The position numbers were made by a program, and so were the translations under genes. Below are positions 1 to 5,649 of a stretch of DNA of 6,931 bases, piece by piece. This DNA is from Betaproteobacteria bacterium (lineage in GTDB: Bacteria; Pseudomonadota; Gammaproteobacteria; Burkholderiales; SG8-39): positions 1 to 6,931 of the forward strand of contig JAABRB010000192.1 of NCBI GenBank assembly GCA_011391185.1, written 5' to 3'. The number at the start of each line of letters is the position of its first letter. Within the stretch, counting starts at the first letter, position 1. Under the pieces are notes generated by a model. That model ran no database searches. It was not told the DNA's origin and saw only the letters and a program-made list of their open reading frames with translations.

Positions 1-546
1 GCGCTGCCCACCGGCCGCCTTCGGTCGGGTGTCCCATGCGATCGAGAGCGCCTGGATGCGTCCGTCCGGAAATTCGATCAGGTACTGCTGGAGCGGGTGT
101 ACACCGTAGGTGTACTTGATCGCGAAGTCGGCGAGCGTGCCGTCCGGGCCATCGGTGCGCACGAAGTACTTGCCGTCGCGCCGGAAAAATGTCGAGTCGA
201 CACCGGCGTACTGAACCTTCGCGTCGTTGAAGTCGCCGCGCACCGATGCCTCGGTCGCGTGCTGCATGGCGAGCTCGTGCTGCGAGCCCCGCCACGCCCG
301 GTACGCCTCCGCGTGGCAATCCTTGCACGCGTTGCTCCCGATGAACTCCGGTGTCCCGTGTGCAGCGGTTACCGGCGGGTCTGCCGGATTCCACAGCATT
401 GTGACCAGCGCGCCCGCAATGAGCACGGCGCCAATCGTGAACGCCAGCCACGAGTACTTCGAGCGGACGCGAACGCGCGCGGGCGTGTCACGCGCCGGTT
501 CGAACGGTGATTTCTTCGGGGAGAGCTTCTTGCGGGAACGAACCAA
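1..546 (-). CDS. Membrane-anchored c-type cytochrome, multihaem/TPR family (N-terminal 182 residues, C-terminus off window)
   Basis: The reverse strand is open from a stop at 567-565 to the left edge, so the 3' end is missing. The likely start is TTG at 546-544; no ATG or GTG precedes the membrane segment, and the only early ATG (399-397) lies inside it. Residues 1-31 are basic (RSRKK, RVRVRSK), followed by a hydrophobic anchor at about 32-52. The chain then continues outside with GSNACKDCHAEAYRAW, a covalent haem c site CxxCH (C74, C77, H78). The downstream stretch (FFRRDGKYFVRTDGPDG, then YGVHPLQQYLIEFPDGR) resembles, from family memory, periplasmic cytochromes that carry several haems followed by TPR repeats. 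Only one haem site is visible here, so the multihaem and TPR parts are expectation. The likely role is periplasmic electron transfer. It is divergent from the cNMP-domain/flavoprotein operon, which suggests a shared function. The family is fairly sure; the exact start is less so. Confidence 0.82.
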   Translation of the reverse strand, partial: MVRSRKKLSPKKSPFEPARDTPARVRVRSKYSWLAFTIGAVLIAGALVTMLWNPADPPVTAAHGTPEFIGSNACKDCHAEAYRAWRGSQHELAMQHATEASVRGDFNDAKVQYAGVDSTFFRRDGKYFVRTDGPDGTLADFAIKYTYGVHPLQQYLIEFPDGRIQALSIAWDTRPKAAGGQR

Positions 547-715
547 GATGTGCTGCTCGGTGGGCTACGCGCGTCGATTGTGCCATATCGTCCGGCTGCT
601 GCGCCGCGCAACGACCTCGGCGCGACGCCCCTTTTTGCCGCGCGGTAATGCGGGTAACCTACGGCAGTCAGCGCCACGGCGCGATGATCACTCGCGGCGA
701 AAGGAGCGAAGCGGC
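547..715. promoter_or_regulatory. Divergent intergenic region between the cytochrome gene and the cNMP-domain operon
   Basis: These 169 nt separate two genes read outward, so promoters for both should lie here. For the leftward gene a weak sigma70-like pair can be read on the minus strand: TTGCGC (611-606), 18 nt, then TATGGC (587-582), placing a transcript start roughly 30 nt before the TTG codon. For the rightward gene TTGCCG (635-640) is a possible -35, but no good -10 sits at proper spacing. I saw no clear FNR- or CRP-type palindrome. The location is well supported by gene layout; the individual boxes are weak. Confidence 0.35.
701..706 (+). promoter_or_regulatory. Ribosome binding site of the cNMP-domain gene
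   Basis: AAGGAG lies 9 nt before the ATG at 716. It fixes this start: the same frame is open from far upstream (an ATG at 227), but that extension covers the divergent promoter region and the opposite-strand cytochrome gene. It is the only strong Shine-Dalgarno sequence seen before any gene in the window. Confidence 0.8.
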
Positions 716-1198
716 ATGGACTTCACTTCCTTCTTCAATTACGAGAATCCGGATCGCGAGCCGGAGTCGGCTTCGCCGGTTTTTCTCGCGCAGCTCTCCG
801 AGGCGGGCTGGGCGAAGCTGCTCGGCTATGCACAGCATCGGCGCTTCGCAGAGGGTGAGACGCTGCTCGAAGCCGGCGAGGAAAGCCGCGATTTCTACAT
901 CGTCGCAAGGGGCCAGCTCGAGGCCGTGGCGCGCACGGACGAAGGCAAGGAGTTCCTGCTTTCGGCGATCGATCAGCATTCGATCATCGGCGAGCAGTCG
1001 TTCTTCGACGGGCTGCCGCGCTCCGCGACGGTGCGCGCGTTGAGCGACGGTGAGCTCTTTCGCATCGATGCCAAATCGCTCGAGGTGATGAGCGCCCGCG
1101 ATCCCGCGCTGGCGCGCGACGTGGTCGCGGACCTGGCGAGGATTCTCTCGCTGCGCCTGCGCGAGATGACCCAGCGGCTCCTGCGTATCGTGCGGTAG
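716..1198 (+). CDS. Stand-alone cyclic-nucleotide-binding domain protein (CRP-like sensor without HTH)
   Basis: This 160-residue protein consists almost entirely of one cNMP-binding beta-barrel. Residues about 25-130 contain the typical order: a lead helix (LAQLSEAGWAKLLGYA), RRFAEGETLLEAGEESRDFYIVARGQLEAV, then the phosphate-binding-cassette-like GEQSFFDGLPRSATVRA with G92, E93 and R102 in the places where CRP and PKA regulatory domains hold the Gly-Glu and phosphate-binding Arg. After the barrel there is only a helix (about 133-160). The DNA-binding winged helix of Crp/Fnr factors is absent, so it is probably not a transcription factor. Its stop is 6 nt before the ATG of the flavoprotein gene, so the two are very likely co-transcribed and perhaps translationally coupled. 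I infer a regulatory subunit or sensor for that enzyme. Whether it binds cAMP, cGMP, another ligand or none cannot be read here, although retention of E93 and R102 favours binding. Confidence 0.88.
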   Translation: MDFTSFFNYENPDREPESASPVFLAQLSEAGWAKLLGYAQHRRFAEGETLLEAGEESRDFYIVARGQLEAVARTDEGKEFLLSAIDQHSIIGEQSFFDGLPRSATVRALSDGELFRIDAKSLEVMSARDPALARDVVADLARILSLRLREMTQRLLRIVR

Positions 1199-1204
1199 GC
1201 GGCG

Positions 1205-3856
1205 ATGGCGCAAACCGCACGCACCGCCCAGCCTCAGTTCCCGAACTACACCCAAGTCCCGACCAGAGTCCCGGGATGGGTGTGGCATGCGTTGCGCGCA
1301 CTCTCGGTTGCCATCGCGTTCGCGGTCGCCGCGCTGCTCATCGTGAACCCGGAGAACGGGCTCGTGCTGCTCTGGCAGGTGCTCGTGCCGAGCCTGCCGC
1401 TCGTGATGCTCGTCATGCCCGGGCTGTGGCGCAATCTCTGCCCGATGGCCGCGCTCAACCAGCTGCCGCGCATGGCCGGGTTCACGCGCGGGCTCGCGCA
1501 CACGACTCGCATTCGCGAATACAGTTTCGTCGTGGGCATAGCGCTCTTCTTCGTGCTCGTCTCCGCGCGGAAATGGCTGTTCGACGCAAACGGCATCGCG
1601 TCGGCGGCACTTGTTCTCTTCGGCCTGGGCGGCGCGTTTCTCGGTGGCCTCGTCTTCAAGGGCAAGAGCGGCTGGTGCAGCAGCATCTGCCCGCTGCTCC
1701 CGGTCCAGCGTCTCTACGGCCAGGCGCCCTTCGCCATGCTTCCCAACGCGCACTGCAAGCCCTGCGTCGGGTGCACCAAGAATTGCTACGATTTCAATCC
1801 ATCCATCGCCTACCTGGCAGACCAGTACGACGACGATCGCCACTACGTCGGATATCGGCGGCTGTTCGCCGGCGCGCTGCCCGGGTTCGTCTACGCGTTC
1901 TACACGGCGCCCACCGGCGGCGCGCTGCCCGCGATCTATGCGCACTTCGGCCTCGCGTGCGCATTGAGCCTCGCCGCCTTCCAGCTGCTGGACGTGTTCC
2001 TCAAAGTGCACCGCAACCGGTTGACCGTCGTGTTCGGGGCCACGGCGATCGCGCTCTACTACTGGTTCGTCGCGCCCGCCATCGCGGCCGGAATCGAGCA
2101 TGTTTCGGCCGTAAGCGTCCCGGCCTCCGCGCCCTGGGCCTTGCGCACGGTGGTCATCGGCATCGCGCTCGTGTGGATCGCGCGATGTTTCCGCATCGAA
2201 CGGCTCTTTCTCGAACACGTGATCCAGAAGACTGCGCAGCAGGGCGCGCGCGTGGGCGAGAACGCGGCCCAGGCGATGCGGCGCGCGAGCACACGCCAGC
2301 AGGCCGAGGTGGTGATTCAGCCCGACGACAAGCGGATTGCGGCAAGCGCCGGTCAGTCGCTGCTCGAAGTGATCGAAGGCGGCGGAGGCGAAATCGAAGC
2401 CGGTTGCCGGATGGGCGTGTGCGGCGCCGACCCGGTTGCGGTGCGCGAGGGCATGGAGAACCTCTCGCCGGCGAGCGCAGACGAGAAGAGCACGCTCGAA
2501 CGGCTCGGATATGCGCACAACACCCGCATGGCCTGCTGCGCGAAGGTCCAGCAGGGCCGCGTGACGATCGCGCTGAAGCCCGAGCGGCGCAAGTTGCCCG
2601 AGTACCCCACTTCCTCGCAATACGACGCCAGCATCCAGGACATCGTGATCATCGGCAACGGCATCGCCGGAATCACCGCGGCGGACTACGCGCGCCGCCG
2701 CCACCCGGTGTGCGCCATCCACGTCATTGCCGAGGAGAACCACCCGCTCTATAACCGGATGGCAATCACCCGGTTGATTTACGGACGCTCGGCGATGCAG
2801 GGGCTCTATCTGCTGCCCGACAAGTGGTACGAGGAGCGCGAGGTCACGTGCTGGCTGAACACCACCGCGAGCACGATCGACACGGCCGCGCAGAGCGTGA
2901 CGCTCGCGACCGGCGATCGGCTGCATTACGACCGGCTCATCCTGGCGATGGGAAGCTCCAGCCTGGTACCCGAGATCGAAGGCCACGGCGGGGCCGGCTG
3001 CTTCGTGGCGCGGTCGGCGAACGACGCGATGGAGATCCGGCGCTACGCGCAAGCCACCCAGGCGCGCCTGGCGGTCATCGCCGGCGCGGGACTGCTCGGG
3101 CTGGAGTCCGCGTACGCGCTTACCAAGCTCGGCATCCAGGTCACCGTGCTCGATCGCAATCCATGGCTGTTGCATCGCCAGCTCGACGAGGCTGCCGGGC
3201 AGATGCTGCGGCGCTATCTCGAAGGCCTGGGCATCTCGTTCCAGGTTTCCACCGAGATCCGGCGCGTGGCGCGCAGCGACGACGGCCACCTCTACGTACG
3301 GCTCCGCTCGGGAATCGAGCTCCCGGCAGACCTCTTCCTCGTCGCGGCGGGCATCGCGCCCAACGTCGCGCTCGCGCAGGCGTGCGGAATCGCGACGCGG
3401 CGGGGCGTCGTCGTCGATGATCATTTGCGAACCAGCGCACCCAACGTCTACGCGGTAGGGGACGTCGCGGAATTCGAAGGCCGCATCCCGGGGCTCTGGC
3501 CGATCGCCGCCGAGCAGGGCGAGGTGGCGGCGGTGAACGCCACCGGCGGGAACCGCACCTATCGCGAGCCGATGGCGTTCACCATCCTCAAGGTCGTCGG
3601 CGCGGACGTCGCGTCGGTGGGCCGCTTCAATCCGGCCGACGAGGGTGACCAGGTCATCGTCCAGGAGGACGCCGCCGACTACAAGTACCGCAAGCTCGTC
3701 GTCGATCGCAGCAGCCGTCTTGCCGGCGCGATTCTCATCGGCCACCCCGCGCTCACGTCAAGCGTGACGGACGCCGTGAAGGCGCAGCGTGACGTCTCGG
3801 GCGAGCTGGCGGGCCTCAAGGTTGGAGACTGGTCCGCACTCGAAGCGACCGGCTAG
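1205..3856 (+). CDS. Four-part membrane redox fusion: NapH/NosR-like 4Fe-4S membrane domain, 2Fe-2S domain, NirB-like FAD/NAD(P)H oxidoreductase
   Basis: The protein has 883 residues. Residues about 25-330 form a polytopic membrane domain with about eight hydrophobic segments. It carries NLCPMAALNQ (C79), CSSICP (C158, C162) and a full 4Fe-4S motif CxxCxxCxxxC (C184, C187, C190, C194), as in NapH/NosR-type polyferredoxins. Residues about 367-462 resemble a ferredoxin 2Fe-2S domain with CRMGVCGAD (C401, C406, D409) and MACC (C444, C445); Asp stands where the third Cys is expected. Residues about 478-800 are a two-dinucleotide-fold flavoprotein: FAD motif GNGIAG (484-489), NAD(P)H motif GAGLLGLE (627-634) and the second FAD motif YAVGD (D753). 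PLYNRMAITRLIYG and the C-terminal part resemble nitrite reductase NirB's FAD domain. Sirohaem and nitrite-reduction domains are absent, so it is not a nitrite reductase. The inferred electron path is NAD(P)H to FAD, 2Fe-2S, 4Fe-4S and then the membrane or periplasm, or the reverse. The start is 6 nt after the previous stop, with a weak AGG overlapping that stop. The physiological acceptor is unknown. Confidence 0.88.
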   Translation: MAQTARTAQPQFPNYTQVPTRVPGWVWHALRALSVAIAFAVAALLIVNPENGLVLLWQVLVPSLPLVMLVMPGLWRNLCPMAALNQLPRMAGFTRGLAHTTRIREYSFVVGIALFFVLVSARKWLFDANGIASAALVLFGLGGAFLGGLVFKGKSGWCSSICPLLPVQRLYGQAPFAMLPNAHCKPCVGCTKNCYDFNPSIAYLADQYDDDRHYVGYRRLFAGALPGFVYAFYTAPTGGALPAIYAHFGLACALSLAAFQLLDVFLKVHRNRLTVVFGATAIALYYWFVAPAIAAGIEHVSAVSVPASAPWALRTVVIGIALVWIARCFRIERLFLEHVIQKTAQQGARVGENAAQAMRRASTRQQAEVVIQPDDKRIAASAGQSLLEVIEGGGGEIEAGCRMGVCGADPVAVREGMENLSPASADEKSTLERLGYAHNTRMACCAKVQQGRVTIALKPERRKLPEYPTSSQYDASIQDIVIIGNGIAGITAADYARRRHPVCAIHVIAEENHPLYNRMAITRLIYGRSAMQGLYLLPDKWYEEREVTCWLNTTASTIDTAAQSVTLATGDRLHYDRLILAMGSSSLVPEIEGHGGAGCFVARSANDAMEIRRYAQATQARLAVIAGAGLLGLESAYALTKLGIQVTVLDRNPWLLHRQLDEAAGQMLRRYLEGLGISFQVSTEIRRVARSDDGHLYVRLRSGIELPADLFLVAAGIAPNVALAQACGIATRRGVVVDDHLRTSAPNVYAVGDVAEFEGRIPGLWPIAAEQGEVAAVNATGGNRTYREPMAFTILKVVGADVASVGRFNPADEGDQVIVQEDAADYKYRKLVVDRSSRLAGAILIGHPALTSSVTDAVKAQRDVSGELAGLKVGDWSALEATG

Positions 3857-3870
3857 GGTTGACGCCCGCA

Positions 3871-3993
3871 CTTTCCCCTCCTCTCCGAGGAGGGGTGCCG
3901 CCAGAGGCGGCGGGGTGGTGCGCGGCGTTGAATCGAAGCTCGAACCACCCCGGCTGCTTCGCAGCCACCCCTCCTTGAAAAGGAGGGGAAAAG
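3871..3993. repeat. Symmetrical palindromic element with four sub-hairpins (REP/MITE-like)
   Basis: Two imperfect inverted arms (3871-3919 and 3944-3993) flank a 24-nt centre. Each arm holds two short hairpins with 3-nt loops. The left arm has CCCCTCCTC/GAGGAGGGG (3875-3883 with 3887-3895) and GCCGCC/GGCGGC (3897-3902 with 3906-3911). The right arm has GGCTGC/GCAGCC (3952-3957 with 3961-3966) and CCCCTCCTT/AAGGAGGGG (3968-3976 with 3980-3988). GGGGTGGT (3912-3919) also pairs perfectly with ACCACCCC (3944-3951), so the whole can fold as a cruciform. The element begins 14 nt after the flavoprotein stop, where it could end transcription or protect a 3' end, though no U-tract follows. From general memory, similar palindromes occur dispersed between genes in many proteobacterial genomes; no second copy is present in this window. 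Confidence 0.85.
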
Positions 3994-4006
3994 ATCGGCT
4001 TCGTTT

Positions 4007-4022
4007 GCAGGGCCCTCCCTGC
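4007..4022 (+). other. Small stem-loop
   Basis: GCAGGG (4007-4012) pairs with CCCTGC (4017-4022) around the loop CCCT. No T-run follows, so it is not a standard terminator. It may be incidental in DNA of this composition. Confidence 0.3.
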
Positions 4023-4041
4023 GCGTGACAGAATTCGCCGC

Positions 4042-4062
4042 GCCCCGGCGGGTGGCCGGGGC
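4042..4062 (+). promoter_or_regulatory. Strong GC hairpin in the leader of the MBOAT gene
   Basis: GCCCCGGC (4042-4049) pairs perfectly over 8 bp with GCCGGGGC (4055-4062) around a 5-nt loop. It ends 9 nt before the ATG at 4072, where a Shine-Dalgarno sequence would normally sit. The only G-rich bases near the start codon (the GGGG at 4058-4061) are inside the stem. It could limit or position ribosome entry, or act as an attenuator; the structure is seen, the function is inferred. Confidence 0.5.
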
Positions 4063-4070
4063 AACGCATC

Positions 4071-4147
4071 CATGCTGTTCAATTCCCACGCCTTCATCTT
4101 TCTCTTCCTTCCGGTCACCTTCGCGGTGTTCTACGTGGTCGCGCGGA
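4071..4147 (+). repeat. 77-nt exact direct repeat, copy 1 (start of the first MBOAT gene)
   Basis: This segment covers one base before the ATG and the first 25 codons of the MBOAT gene. It is identical, base for base, to 6855-6931. The base before it differs (C at 4070, G at 6854), so the left boundary of identity is sharp. Confidence 0.97.
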
Positions 4148-5640
4148 GGAGCCACGCGCTGGCGGCCGGATGGCTGACCGCGGCCTCGCTCTTCTTCTAC
4201 GGCTGGTGGAACCCGGTCTACGTCGGCCTGCTGCTCGGCTCCATCGTCTTCAATTACGTCCTGGGGATGCGGATCGGGAAGGCCCGCGCGGCGGGGAATC
4301 TCCCGCAGGCGAGGCGGATGCTCGGCATCGCGGTGACCGGCGATCTCGCGCTGCTCGGCTATTACAAGTACGCCAACTTCTTTCTCGCGAATGTCGGGGG
4401 GCTGCTGGGCACGTCGTTCCCGCACGCCGACATCATTCTTCCCCTGGGCATCTCGTTTTTCACGTTCACCCAGATCGCGTTCCTGGTGGACACCTGGCAA
4501 GGCAAAGTGCAGGAGTACCGGTTCGTCCACTACTGCCTGTTCGTCACCTACTTCCCGCATCTCATCGCCGGGCCCATCCTGCATCACGCCGAAATGATGC
4601 CGCAGTTCGGCCGCCGGAAAACCTACCTCTTCGACTACCGCAACATGTCAGCCGGCCTGACGATCTTCCTGATGGGGTTGTTCAAGAAGACCTTCCTCGC
4701 CGACAAGATGTCCACTTATGTCGGCCCGGTGTTTTCAGCCTCGGCCGACGGTGTCACGCTGACCTTCGTGGATGCCTGGTTCGGCGCGCTCGCGTACACG
4801 CTACAACTGTATTTCGATTTCTCGGGGTACTCGGACATGGCGATCGGCCTGTCCAAGATGATCGGGGTGCGGCTGCCGTTGAACTTTCACTCGCCATACA
4901 AGGCCGTGAACATCATCGAGTTCTGGCGCCGCTGGCACATGACGCTGTCGCGGTTCCTGCGCGACTACCTGTACTTTTCGCTCGGGGGCAACCGGTCCGG
5001 CAAGCTGCGGCGTTACGTGAATCTGATCGTGACGATGCTCCTGGGAGGGCTGTGGCACGGAGCGGCCTGGACGTTCGTGATCTGGGGCGGACTGCACGGG
5101 ATGTATCTGGTGATCAACCACGCCTGGCGCGCACTGCGCCGACGCCTCGGCCACGATCTGATGCGCTCCAGCCTGGCCGGGCGGGTCGCGGCAGGATTGA
5201 TCACGTTCCTTGCTGCGGTCGTTGCCTGGGTCTTCTTCCGCGCCGAGAACCTGCACTCCGCGCTGGAAATCCTGCGCGCCATGTCCGGCGCCAACGGCGT
5301 GGTGCTGCCGTTCGGATGGGAGCAGAAGCTGGGTGCGGCGGCCACCTGGTTGACCGCACACGGCGTCGTGTTCCGCAATACGGCGACCTTTTCCGGCGGC
5401 GGGCAGATCAACTGGACGCTGATCCTGCTGGCGGTGGTGTGGCTCGCACCGAACACGCAGCAGATCATGCGGCGGGCGCGTCCGGCGCTTGCGGTGGGCA
5501 CGCACGGCGTGGAGTATCCCGGCACACACTGGTGGCTGTGGCGCATGAACGCGGGTTGGGTGGCGGTGACGGTCGTCATTGGAACCCTCGCCATTCTGCG
5601 TATATCGGGTGTCAGCGAGTTCATCTACTTCCAGTTCTGA
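4072..5640 (+). CDS. MBOAT-family membrane O-acyltransferase (AlgI-like)
   Basis: The protein has 522 residues, close to the length of AlgI and its relatives. These multi-pass inner-membrane enzymes take an acyl (often acetyl) group from a cytoplasmic donor and pass it across the membrane to modify exported polysaccharides. The N-terminus MLFNSHAFIFLFLPV is typical for AlgI-type proteins and supports the ATG at 4072. Other family signatures are FFYGWW (41-46), YYKYANF (97-103), LPLGISFFTF (123-132), FPHLIAGPI around H163, YFDFSGYSDMAIG (247-259), FWRRWHMTLSRFLRDYLY with H289, and GGLWHGAAWTFVIWGGLHG with the invariant MBOAT histidine at H329. Many hydrophobic stretches span the chain. The SGNH-protein gene starts 9 nt after its stop, the standard partner arrangement. 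No alginate, cellulose, peptidoglycan or LPS genes are visible, so the substrate is open. No Shine-Dalgarno sequence is evident; a GC hairpin occupies that position. Confidence 0.95.
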   Translation: MLFNSHAFIFLFLPVTFAVFYVVARRSHALAAGWLTAASLFFYGWWNPVYVGLLLGSIVFNYVLGMRIGKARAAGNLPQARRMLGIAVTGDLALLGYYKYANFFLANVGGLLGTSFPHADIILPLGISFFTFTQIAFLVDTWQGKVQEYRFVHYCLFVTYFPHLIAGPILHHAEMMPQFGRRKTYLFDYRNMSAGLTIFLMGLFKKTFLADKMSTYVGPVFSASADGVTLTFVDAWFGALAYTLQLYFDFSGYSDMAIGLSKMIGVRLPLNFHSPYKAVNIIEFWRRWHMTLSRFLRDYLYFSLGGNRSGKLRRYVNLIVTMLLGGLWHGAAWTFVIWGGLHGMYLVINHAWRALRRRLGHDLMRSSLAGRVAAGLITFLAAVVAWVFFRAENLHSALEILRAMSGANGVVLPFGWEQKLGAAATWLTAHGVVFRNTATFSGGGQINWTLILLAVVWLAPNTQQIMRRARPALAVGTHGVEYPGTHWWLWRMNAGWVAVTVVIGTLAILRISGVSEFIYFQF

Positions 5641-5649
5641 TTCGGGTCC

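Noticed and set aside
97..510. Small plus-strand open frame
   Set aside because: It is the complement of the cytochrome coding sequence, which carries the CxxCH haem site and family-like sequence.
227..715. N-terminal extension of the cNMP-domain protein to an ATG at 227
   Set aside because: The extension would overlap the cytochrome gene on the other strand and has no domain. A good AAGGAG sits 9 nt before the ATG at 716.
668..3745. Reverse-strand open frame of about 1025 codons opposite the cNMP-domain and flavoprotein genes
   Set aside because: It is rich in Arg, Asp, His, Glu and Ala with no recognisable domain, as expected from reading the complement of GC-rich codons. The opposite strand carries clear conserved families over the same bases.
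1205..3856. Assignment as assimilatory nitrite reductase NirB
   Set aside because: Only the FAD/NAD(P)H portion resembles NirB. The sirohaem and 4Fe-4S nitrite-reducing part is missing, and a membrane iron-sulfur domain is fused at the N-terminus.
3871..3895. Rho-independent terminator after the flavoprotein gene
   Set aside because: A strong 9-bp hairpin is present, but the following bases are GTGCCGCC rather than a T-run, so it is recorded as part of the palindromic repeat.
3758..4118. Short open frames crossing the palindromic spacer on both strands
   Set aside because: The translated hairpin sequence gives repetitive Pro/Gly/Arg stretches, without ribosome sites or conserved features.
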